Shown piece after piece: positions 9,601-14,300 of a stretch of DNA of 16,592 nt. Every line of letters starts with the position of its first letter. Position 1 is the first letter of the stretch. The stretch is from a bacterium. GTDB taxonomy: Bacteria > Bacillota > Bacilli > Lactobacillales > Streptococcaceae. The notes under the pieces were generated by a model. The model was not told the DNA's origin, did no database searches, and worked only from the letters and a program-made list of their open reading frames with translations. The translations under genes and the position numbers were made by a program. The DNA lies in assembly GCA_905221065.1 (NCBI GenBank), contig CAJNBS010000025.1, positions 1-16,592 of the forward strand, in the 5' to 3' direction.

Positions 9601-10121
9601 GCAGAAGCAGATGTACTTGCTGATACAGAAGCACTTGTTGAAGTACTTACTGATTGGCTTTCACTTTCTGAAAGATGCTTACTTGCATTCTTGGAAGCTT
9701 CCTCAGACAAGGATTGGCTTTGGCTGACAGAAATTGATAAGCTGTCGGCTTGAGCCCCCTCCTGATCTTTTACTGTTCCCAAAGTTACTGTGTCTGTATT
9801 TGCAAGTGTTTGATTTGACTCTACTGTCTTTTCAAGAGCATCGTTGGCATAAACAGTTGTTTGTGTTGCAACCGCTCCTCCAAGTACCGTCCCTGCTGCG
9901 GCTAGCCCTTTCAGGATATCCAATCCTGTTAGTGTATTTGCTGATTGCTCTTCGATAACTTCAGTTGTTACCTGAGCAGCATCTACACCACCACGCAAGA
10001 CTTTAAAGAGACCAAATTGAGAGGTCGAGGCACGCAACCAATGCTTACCCGACTTGATCAACTTGAAACGGGTCACACGATCCGTCTCTCTATATTCACC
10101 TTCTTGGCGTCTAAAAAACAT
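1..10121 (-). CDS. Serine-rich-repeat surface adhesin B with tandem Siglec-like domains, 3' end beyond left edge
   Basis: This is a cell-wall SRR glycoprotein adhesin, expected to bind host sialoglycans; 3,373 complete codons are visible and the frame is open at the left edge, so the wall anchor is not seen. I translated the non-repeat part and spot-checked phase at several points from 10121 to 3663; I found no stop or frameshift. Approximate order: residues 1-91 long signal peptide with KLIKSGKHW at 20-28 (KxxKxGKxW type) and a likely cut after VYA; SRR1 127-192; Ala-rich helical segment 205-375; unrecognised domain 385-660; Ig/cadherin-like domains 757-1172; three Ig+Siglec+Unique modules 1173-2145; SRR2 from about 2149. 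The start is set by the AGGAAGG site and by the MFFRRQ opening typical of SRR adhesins. Export by accessory Sec and O-glycosylation are inferred from the family. The binding region, about 1,950 residues, is very long. It does not resemble the PsrP binding region as I remember it; the architecture is nearer to GspB/Hsa/SrpA, with extra modules. Confidence 0.95.
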   Translation of the reverse strand, partial: MFFRRQEGEYRETDRVTRFKLIKSGKHWLRASTSQFGLFKVLRGGVDAAQVTTEVIEEQSANTLTGLDILKGLAAAGTVLGGAVATQTTVYANDALEKTVESNQTLANTDTVTLGTVKDQEGAQADSLSISVSQSQSLSEEASKNASKHLSESESQSVSTSTSASVSASTSASASASTSASESASTSASQSQAGVTSELAKPVASETASNKETSVRKEDAANATADAALSKVITDSLASLQAVETRLSQITSTTSSLVDTTTTAAVATTVSAESDKKAQEDRKRLSKISATMGEYLAKSIGLPNTESAVAKVNAAVTAIEEALKNPNADLTDVIKQATSAQNSIVNAVLRASNGKRSVLNGRQMERGAQPRAINTQVGSRAVGVANENRENGENLKSYVSGYNDSAQNHLRDHVAVASEPVYDANGKVTSIIWTLIANPLTNRGYTNVIKWMQVPDQLEMPDTIVTTGYKNLITSTTEKPNLNFANLPVDKSNPLSLPDKFGETVAGGNDGFAKQGTATYDRGQFANGSQGFVSLYHPDESKNLLKALSDNNDEYKRPIWNEISPAIVPRVSDPRTIWQTVNIGGTQSEVNVTRFETRVKPGVTPEQIKNMKLLFGVGSPGTTFATVGLHTNPLGMSYEQAYPLAAAQGGKYFVNQVEEPYNTSSYNNAKLKWWYSNNDTNQAFTDPNQYLVKKGTNDWSSGKLPAGSQIEWRDSNGRTIEKREVGRTPGVFNNKLHVTFPDNTTKDVDTQFIVKPYTPKITNKLVEGKEQQDIQVENATPGKKVYLYENGTKIQEATADNNGQVTFRNVTLKNNADYKAQTVVDGQPEYRDRSGATKTSVESDYSNTVRAINIDKTGPVITAGDNNGRINLTVGQPANVRLSASDATTGNSGMKAITYDASKSTGTNLDKSTTNFNNVLTASKAVKNNDGSMSTTLTGTPSKIGLYENVKVTATDAVGNTTEKTVTVAVNPAPPTIETNLDNTVGQRANVVVNVGSNIPNGSTVTLQGPNNTSHTGTVSNGKATITVPNVQAGSYVAKTNVTLPNNKGTLSSESSAPATSTPDAIKPVITGVPANKRIDIVAGDSVDLAITASDNETGNSGIKSLNGLAFVPIPPENGSLSLENKHVNADKTMSANLRGTISKVGTYENYAFAATDGRGNIQNDMVTIVARPSTPTVTKNLTEEGGMPTSITVTDIDPQATKVTVTVGNKSVTKDIPAGTSSVTVTPTELGLDDGVLPATGTVTAKVAAQDSRKPAGTFLESTVSDPVTITKETERPVASTLVEVKDPATGKWKLVPTGTANNLPEYTFYAGDELRFTTTFTDNSNYIKRTTVRKGSDGGSEVRNGNVLDDTFGEAIASNIASITDASTTNPASLVAEGKVKEELQYRTGIFATRAITATDVAGNESVGNTFKLVQGSLAERNANLNPTEKPTVNDLSNPTETEKATLKTNIENAHGVDGRIGNISFSGDLVTIQYKDGTSRTLKVADIAKPKAPTVTNDLTDQGGLAKNITITNIEPKATSVTIKIGNETYTVDKPAGATELTVTPAELGLNVLPARGSVTATANVTDSNGVTTPSAESTGVNITPETIRPVANTVVEIYNKATDQWVEAPKTISGGNPVYTFYAGDQIRFTTSATDNSNYINKTEIKIGGSDGKKVPNGNALDDAFGTAIVSNIASITDASATNPASLVAEGKVKEELQYRTGNFANRAITATDVAGNESVGNTFKLVQGDLAVKNANLNPDKKIKVTSLSTLTDPEKTSIVESIKNAHDTATQKEKDRIKEVTFEGTNAKITYKDGQSRIKPLSELAMEVNQPVVENLTGRGGLPNQTITVTNVLPGATVTLTVGNQTFKKQVPTNATSVTFTADELQKVYDTNNGLLPSSTVPNVTATQSVPAGPNTTEVLTSEPGSGTITKETEAPNVTVKVQVLRDGVWVDAPKDSQGRNKIYAGDQFRVRVETWDNSGKVTHIEAWNNETSEQLKYVTRNVIDHSTGGIADQRTNKLTDASQAQPYTHNLTSDGTYNANQVFNPRKDYTNTATPDNDDDTPNVWTRFARVKDLSGNLKAEKYVIIQAPLSEKYTPASPVIQVENLTTPTEADKEKIRKAIEDANPNMQIKTVSVGRDGTVTVTYEDDTTDIFKPNLSDSDYRSQSASTSAVASTSASTSAVASTSASTSAVASTSASTSAVASTSASTSAVASTSASTSAVASTSASTSAVASTSASTSAVASTSASTSAVASTSASTSAVASTSASTSAVASTSASTSAVASTSASTSAVASTSASTSAVASTSASTSAVASTSASTSAVASTSASTSAVASTSASTSAVASTSASTSAVASTSASTSAVASTSASTSAVASTSASTSAVASTSASTSAVASTSASTSAVASTSASTSAVASTSASTSAVASTSASTSAVASTSASTSAVASTSASTSAVASTSASTSAVASTSASTSAVASTSASTSAVASTSASTSAVASTSASTSAVASTSASTSAVASTSASTSAVASTSASTSAVASTSASTSAVASTSASTSAVASTSASTSAVASTSASTSAVASTSASTSAVASTSASTSAVASTSASTSAVASTSASTSAVASTSASTSAVASTSASTSAVASTSASTSAVASTSASTSAVASTSASTSAVASTSASTSAVASTSASTSAVASTSASTSAVASTSASTSAVASTSASTSAVASTSASTSAVASTSASTSAVASTSASTSAVASTSASTSAVASTSASTSAVASTSASTSAVASTSASTSAVASTSASTSAVASTSASTSAVASTSASTSAVASTSASTSAVASTSASTSAVASTSASTSAVASTSASTSAVASTSASTSAVASTSASTSAVASTSASTSAVASTSASTSAVASTSASTSAVASTSASTSAVASTSASTSAVASTSASTSAVASTSASTSAVASTSASTSAVASTSASTSAVASTSASTSAVASTSASTSAVASTSASTSAVASTSASTSAVASTSASTSAVASTSASTSAVASTSASTSAVASTSASTSAVASTSASTSAVASTSASTSAVASTSASTSAVASTSASTSAVASTSASTSAVASTSASTSAVASTSASTSAVASTSASTSAVASTSASTSAVASTSASTSAVASTSASTSAVASTSASTSAVASTSASTSAVASTSASTSAVASTSASTSAVASTSASTSAVASTSASTSAVASTSASTSAVASTSASTSAVASTSASTSAVASTSASTSAVASTSASTSAVASTSASTSAVASTSASTSAVASTSASTSAVASTSASTSAVASTSASTSAVASTSASTSAVASTSASTSAVASTSASTSAVASTSASTSAVASTSASTSAVASTSASTSAVASTSASTSAVASTS
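3687..4679 (-). other. Module 3: Ig-like + Siglec-like + Unique domains, canonical motif WTRF (residues 1815-2145)
   Basis: The Ig-like part begins NQPVVENLTGRGG. The Siglec-like part starts near residue 1922 (APNVTVKVQVLRDGVW), contains IYAGDQFRVRV and DNSGKVTHIEAW, and has W2052-T2053-R2054-F2055 in VWTRFARVKDLSGN, a good fit to the hydrophobic-T-R-x sialoglycan motif. The Unique part (LTTPTEADKEKIRKAIEDAN...DGTVTVTYEDDT) abuts SRR2. This is the position, next to SRR2, where the Siglec+Unique pair sits in known SRR adhesins, so module 3 is the likeliest functional binding domain. Confidence 0.75.
4680..5648 (-). other. Module 2: Ig-like + Siglec-like + Unique domains, motif degraded to ANRA (residues 1492-1814)
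   Basis: The same three-domain order as module 1, offset by 315 residues: Ig-like part (KAPTVTNDLTDQGG), Siglec-like part from RPVANT (residue 1592) with YTFYAGDQIRF and DNSNYIN, and Unique part ending AKITYKDGQSR. The strand F motif is A1709-N1710-R1711-A1712, so the Thr of the sialic-acid motif is Asn. The DNA around the motif is almost identical to module 1. The domain may have lost or changed its ligand. Confidence 0.68.
5649..6605 (-). other. Module 1: Ig-like + Siglec-like + Unique domains, motif ATRA (residues 1173-1491)
   Basis: The Ig-like part begins PSTPTVTKNLTEEGG; the Siglec-like part begins at RPVAST (residue 1277), contains YTFYAGDELRF and DNSNYI, and carries the F-strand sequence FATRAITATDVAGN with A1394-T1395-R1396-A1397. 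The Unique part ends with the strand pair ...VTIQYKDGTSR. In GspB/Hsa-type Siglec-like domains the hydrophobic-Thr-Arg-x motif on strand F contacts sialic acid. Here T and R are present, but the usual aromatic before Thr is Ala and the residue after Arg is also Ala. Sialic acid binding is therefore possible but uncertain. Confidence 0.68.
5875..6006 (-). repeat. 132-bp block shared by Siglec modules 1 and 2 (second copy 4930-5061)
   Basis: The two copies, 945 bp apart, differ only at 5938/4993 (g versus t) and 5947/5002 (a versus t). Beyond the block similarity continues with more substitutions to about 6090/5145. Both differences change amino acids: T1395 versus N1710 and I1392 versus N1707. 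The rest of the modules is much more diverged, so the block looks like gene conversion or a young duplication. Confidence 0.85.
6606..7853 (-). other. Ig-like and cadherin-like beta domains of adhesin B (residues about 757-1172)
   Basis: Four domains of roughly 90-120 residues can be separated by internal similarity. The first (PKITNKLVEGKEQQDIQV...) and third (PPTIETNLDNTVGQ...GSTVTLQG) look like bacterial Ig domains of the Big_6 type. The second and fourth resemble each other: PVITAGDNNGRINLTVG with LSASDATTGNSGMKAI, and PVITGVPANKRIDIVAG with ITASDNETGNSGIKSL. Each of these ends in a SKIG/SKVG...YEN...ATD.xGN strand. Their alternation suggests duplication of a two-domain unit. Such domains usually act as spacers in streptococcal adhesins; no binding motif was seen. 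Confidence 0.6.
8142..8969 (-). other. Unrecognised N-terminal domain of adhesin B binding region (residues about 385-660)
   Basis: About 275 residues follow a helical, Arg-punctuated segment (GKRSVLNGRQMERG near residue 360). The stretch is rich in aromatic and Asn/Gly residues, for example IIWTLIANPLTNRGYTN, QGFVSLYHPDE, RPIWNEISP and GTTFATVGLHTNPLG. It reads as a folded, beta-rich globular domain rather than stalk. I do not recognise the family. By position, first folded domain after SRR1, it could be a second ligand-binding domain distinct from the Siglec modules; that is inference only. It is followed by a short segment (GVFNNKLHVTFPDNTTKD, residues about 725-745) with the look of a Rib/Ig-like strand pair. 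Confidence 0.5.
9546..9743 (-). repeat. SRR1, short Ser-rich repeat region of adhesin B (residues 127-192)
   Basis: This segment directly follows the mature N-terminus and is Ser-dominated: it starts irregularly (SVSQSQSLSEEASKNAS) and becomes a regular SAST/SASESAST pattern before ending in SQSQAG. In SRR adhesins a short SRR1 normally separates the signal peptide from the binding region and is glycosylated like SRR2. Its units use SASAS/SASES without the regular Val found in SRR2, so SRR1 was not copied recently from the long array. Confidence 0.88.
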
Positions 10122-10131
10122 ATTTTAGATT

Positions 10132-10138
10132 CCTTCCT
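10132..10138 (-). promoter_or_regulatory. Ribosome binding site of adhesin B
   Basis: AGGAAGG on the minus strand ends 10 bases before the ATG at 10121-10119. It fits the Gram-positive Shine-Dalgarno sequence and fixes the start that opens the long signal peptide. Confidence 0.85.
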
Positions 10139-10151
10139 ACTTATATTTATG

Positions 10152-10180
10152 TGTATTTGGCAATAAAATACCAATATACA
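10152..10180 (-). promoter_or_regulatory. Imperfect inverted repeat across the predicted transcription start
   Basis: On the minus strand TGTATATTGG (10180-10171) and CCAAATACA (10160-10152) form an inverted repeat with one unpaired A and a 10-bp centre. It overlaps the end of the -10 and the predicted start, where a repressor site could lie. In AT-rich DNA it could also be chance. Confidence 0.28.
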
Positions 10181-10208
10181 TTATACACTTTAGATGCAAG
10201 TAATTCAA
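10180..10208 (-). promoter_or_regulatory. Sigma-A-type promoter of adhesin B
   Basis: On the minus strand TTGAAT (10208-10203) and TATAAT (10185-10180) are separated by exactly 17 bp. The -10 is a perfect consensus and the -35 matches four of six. The predicted start near 10173 gives a leader of about 50 nt containing the ribosome site. Adhesin B can therefore be transcribed independently of adhesin A. Confidence 0.72.
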
Positions 10209-10231
10209 TAAGTTTTAAAACATTTTTACCT

Positions 10232-10242
10232 AAAAAAAAAAA
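10232..10242 (-). promoter_or_regulatory. Run of 11 T upstream of the adhesin B promoter
   Basis: An uninterrupted homopolymer (A11 on plus, T11 on minus) lies 23 bp upstream of the -35 hexamer. It could act as an UP-like A/T tract, and runs of this length are prone to slippage. Any regulatory role is inference. Confidence 0.35.
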
Positions 10243-10595
10243 GTATTTTATATGGATATTATAGGTGGGTATGCTGCTTTTTATAAATATTAGAAAAATG
10301 ACAATTTTAAGCACTTTCAAAGGAGTACAGTCCAAATTTTAAGCGTTTTTATGTTTCTTAATTACGAAATATTAAATTTTTGTTACAGGTTTTCCGAATA
10401 CAATTCCACGATAAATTTTTAAAATAGTTTAATTTATAACAAATTTGTTTTGCTTGAATTTTAATAATATACTAATTATATCGTATTTTACATAAGCACT
10501 TTTGGATGTCTCCGATATGAATAATACAGCGGTTTCATTTTATAATTATTTATAGAATGTTTCGTTCGTATGATATCTTTATCTCTATTTATTAA

Positions 10596-10807
10596 ACTCT
10601 TCGAAAATCTCTTCAAACAAGCTCAGCTTGGTCTCACTATTTGTATGGTTTAGACCGAGCAGAAAGTCTTTAAAACAATAAAAGCGCATCGTATAAAGCC
10701 TTAAAAAAACTTGATGTTCTGCGTTCTTATTGTGGAAAACCTACCACATTTTCAACTAAAATTCAGTTTTTGACCAACCTCTATACATTTTTTGATTTTT
10801 GTTGAGT
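10596..10807. mobile_element. MITE-like element with imperfect terminal inverted repeats
   Basis: The left end ACTCTTCGAAAATC (10596-10609) and the complement of the right end, ACTCAACAAAAATC (10807-10794), match in 11 of 14 positions. The left end continues TCTTCAAAC, which from memory is the edge of a short repeat very common between genes in S. pneumoniae and S. mitis. The interior has no reading frame but holds a hairpin (gcttggtct at 10626-10634 with agaccgagc at 10652-10660). The interior has drifted from the version I remember, so identity is uncertain. Confidence 0.42.
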
Positions 10808-11011
10808 ATATAAATAAGCTATCCATAACCTGCAAAAACTTCCTTAGCCTATTTTTAAAGTAAAGATAAGGTATTTACTTTCAACTGTTGATCTTTTAGG
10901 ATTTCTTATACAACGAACCCGCTTCAAAGATTAAATCAAAGGTAAGGTCTCGGATCCATCTGTCGATTTTATCTACTAATTATCCAATTAATAGGAATAT
11001 TTTAGAAGCTG

Positions 11012-11049
11012 CAGTCTAGTATTTTAATTTCAGTCTAGTATTTTAATTT
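11012..11049. repeat. 19-bp perfect tandem duplication in the intergenic region
   Basis: CAGTCTAGTATTTTAATTT occurs at 11012-11030 and again at 11031-11049, followed by a partial third copy (caatcta) to 11056. No gene is here; it looks like a simple slippage duplication. Confidence 0.8.
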
Positions 11050-11250
11050 CAATCTATTACAAGTTCCAAAATCGCATATATTTTCTTTATATATTGGGAA
11101 TAAGCGAATAACAAAAGTTGCCCAATTTCAACATATAGTTCCACCAGGAAGCTTCTTGAATAGGATTCTAGCAACAAAAATGAGACTATTTTACATTAGT
11201 ATAGTTGTCAGCTGTGGTGTACTATTCTAATTTCATTCTACAACAAAATA

Positions 11251-11306
11251 AAAAAGTGAACGAAACAGAATTCTGATTTACAGAAAACTAGTTTTGTTCA
11301 CTTTTT
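11251..11306 (-). terminator. Intrinsic terminator of adhesin A
   Basis: The arms 11251-11266 and 11291-11306 are complementary in 15 of 16 positions, the exception being a G-T type pair; the loop is 24 bases. On the minus strand the second arm runs into CACTTTTTTATTTTG, giving a U-rich tail. It lies about 75 bp after the TAA, so readthrough from adhesin A into adhesin B should be limited. Confidence 0.82.
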
Positions 11307-11380
11307 CTTATGATCGAAACTTCTGTTCCATTCACTTTTCAATCATCTATCCACAGATAAATCTGCTCCAGAAAGATTGT

Positions 11381-14300
11381 TTACATTTCTTCTTCATCAT
11401 CACGTTTGCGACGTTTCGCAATCAGACCTAGACCTGTTACAGCGGCTAAAGCTCCTAGAAGTGCAGATGTTTTGGATACTTCTGTACCTGTATTTGGCAG
11501 TTGTTGTCTTGACTTAGATGTAGATTCCGTACCATTTCCTACGTGTGAAGTCGAATGTTCAACATTTGATTCTACAAGCGAGCGCGACGTTGTGGCACTA
11601 TCAGAAATTGCATCTGAAAGTGACGTACTTGTTGAAGTCGACATAGACATCGAAGTTGAGACTGACATACTTAGACTTGTTGACGCTGAGGTAGACGCTA
11701 CCGCACTTGTTGACGCTGAAGTAGAGGCTACGGCGCTTGTGCTTGCTGAGGTAGACGCTACAGCACTTGTTGACGCTGAGGTAGAGGCTACTGCGCTTGT
11801 GCTTGCTGAGGTAGACGCTACAGCGCTAGTCGATGCTGACGTAGACGCTACTGCGCTAGTCGATGCTGAGGCAGACGCTACGGCACTTGTTGATGCTGAC
11901 GTAGACGCTACGGCGCTTGTGCTTGCTGAGGTAGACGCTACAGCACTTGTTGATGCTGAGGTAGAGGCTACGGCGCTTGTGCTTGCTGACGTAGACGCTA
12001 CGGCACTTGTTGACGCTGAGGTAGACGCTACGGCGCTTGTTGATGCTGAGGTAGAGGCTACCGCACTTGTGCTTGCTGAGGTAGATGCTACAGCACTTGT
12101 GCTTGCTGAGGTAGACGCTACAGCACTTGTTGATGCTGACGTAGACGCTACCGCGCTTGTGCTTGCTGACGTAGATGCTACAGCGCTAGTTGATGCTGAG
12201 GTAGAGGCTACGGCACTTGTTGATGCTGACGTAGACGCTACGGCACTTGTTGACGCTGATGTAGACGCTACAGCACTAGTCGATGCTGATGTAGATGCTA
12301 CCGCACTTGTTGATGCTGACGTAGAAGCTACCGCACTTGTTGATGCTGAGGTAGACGCTACGGCGCTTGTGCTTGCTGAGGTAGACGCTACGGCGCTTGT
12401 TGATGCTGATGTAGATGCTACAGCGCTTGTGCTTGCTGAGGTAGACGCTACAGCGCTAGTCGATGCTGACGTAGATGCTACGGCGCTAGTCGATGCTGAC
12501 GTAGACGCTACCGCACTTGTTGATGCTGATGTAGAGGCTACAACGCTAGTACTTGCTGAGGTAGACGCTACTGCACTTGTTGATGCTGATGTAGAAGCTA
12601 CCGCACTTGTTGATGATGATGTAGAGGCTACGGCGCTAGTCGATGCTGATGTAGACGCTACAGCGCTTGTGCTTGCTGAGGTAGATGCTACTGCACTTGT
12701 GCTTGCTGACGTAGATGCTACGGCGCTAGTCGATGCTGACGTAGACGCTACCGCACTTGTTGATGATGATGTAGAGGCTACGGCGCTAGTACTTGCTGAG
12801 GTAGACGCTACTGCGCTTGTTGATGCTGATGTAGACGCTACTGCGCTTGTGCTTGCTGAGGTAGACGCTACAGCGCTTGTGCTTGCTGATGTAGAGGCTA
12901 CCGCACTAGTACTTGCTGAGGTAGATGCTACTGCGCTTGTTGACGCTGATGTAGATGCTACGGCACTTGTTGATGCTGATGTAGATGCTACCGCACTTGT
13001 GCTTGCTGAGGTAGACGCTACGGCACTTGTTGATGCTGATGTAGATGCTACGGCGCTTGTTGACGCTGACGTAGAGGCTACGGCACTTGTTGACGCTGAC
13101 GTAGACGCTACCGCACTTGTTGACGCTGATGTAGACGCTACCGCACTTGTGCTTGCTGAGGTAGACGCTACGGCACTTGTTGATGCTGATGTAGAGGCTA
13201 CAGCGCTTGTGCTTGCTGAGGTAGACGCTACGGCACTTGTTGATGCTGATGTAGACGCTACGGCACTTGTTGATGCTGATGTAGAGGCTACAGCGCTAGT
13301 ACTTGCTGACGTAGAGGCTACGGCGCTAGTCGATGCTGACGTAGACGCTACTGCGCTTGTGCTTGCTGAGGTAGATGCTACTGCACTTGTTGATGCTGAT
13401 GTAGACGCTACGGCACTTGTTGATGCTGATGTAGAGGCTACAGCGCTAGTACTTGCTGACGTAGAGGCTACGGCGCTAGTCGATGCTGACGTAGACGCTA
13501 CTGCGCTTGTGCTTGCTGACGTAGATGCTACGGCGCTAGTCGATGCTGACGTAGACGCTACCGCACTTGTTGATGCTGATGTAGAGGCTACTGCGCTAGT
13601 ACTTGCTGAGGTAGACGCTACTGCACTTGTGCTTGCTGAGGTAGACGCTACAGCGCTTGTGCTTGCTGATGTAGATGCTACAGCGCTTGTGCTTGCTGAT
13701 GTAGAGGCTACTGCACTTGTTGATGCTGATGTAGAAGCTACCGCACTTGTTGATGCTGATGTAGACGCTACTGCACTTGTTGATGCTGATGTAGAAGCTA
13801 CCGCACTTGTTGATGATGATGTAGAGGCTACGGCGCTAGTCGATGCTGATGTAGACGCTACAGCGCTTGTGCTTGCTGAGGTAGATGCTACTGCACTTGT
13901 TGATGCTGAGGTAGATGCTACAGCGCTTGTGCTTGCTGAGGTAGACGCTACTGCACTTGTTGATGCTGATGTAGACGCTACAGCACTTGTTGATGCTGAG
14001 GTAGACGCTACGGCACTTGTTGATGCTGAGGTAGAGGCTACCGCACTTGTTGACGCTGATGTAGAGGCTACAGCGCTTGTGCTTGCTGATGTAGAAGCTA
14101 CCGCACTTGTTGATGCTGATGTAGAGGCTACTGCGCTTGTGCTTGCTGATGTAGAGGCTACAGCGCTAGTACTTGCTGATGTAGAAGCTACCGCACTTGT
14201 TGATGCTGAGGTAGATGCTACCGCACTTGTGCTTGCTGAGGTAGACGCTACGGCACTTGTTGATGCTGATGTAGAGGCTACTGCGCTTGTTGACGCTGAC

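Larger units (their letters stand above)
10122..11380. other. Non-coding spacer between the two adhesin genes
   Basis: About 1.26 kb with many stops in every frame and strongly AT-rich composition. From the right it holds the adhesin A terminator, unassigned sequence (about 11060-11240), the 19-bp duplication, the MITE-like element, more AT-rich DNA, and the adhesin B promoter region. The 11100-11240 part is less AT-biased and may be a decayed insertion element, but no transposase frame could be read. Confidence 0.7.

Noticed and set aside
4719..9958. Many short plus-strand open frames over the binding region of adhesin B
   Set aside because: All lie opposite one continuous minus-strand frame with recognisable domains, overlap each other and lack ribosome sites or family features.
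1..10121. Assignment as PsrP
   Set aside because: Signal peptide and repeats are of the same broad class, but the binding region carries Siglec/Unique modules and does not resemble the PsrP basic region as I remember it.
3660..10121. Possible frameshift in adhesin B
   Set aside because: Codon phase checked at about 9483, 8163, 6603, 5637, 5103, 4383 and 3675 agrees with both the start codon and the SRR2 frame.
10147..10335. 62-codon minus-strand frame, hydrophobic, just upstream of adhesin B
   Set aside because: It starts at TTG without a convincing ribosome site and runs across the promoter, the T11 tract and the predicted transcript start; its Phe/Ile/Lys content is what AT-rich DNA gives by chance.
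11100..11240. Transposase remnant
   Set aside because: The less AT-biased sequence suggested an insertion element, but no frame longer than a few codons could be read on either strand and no ends were identified.
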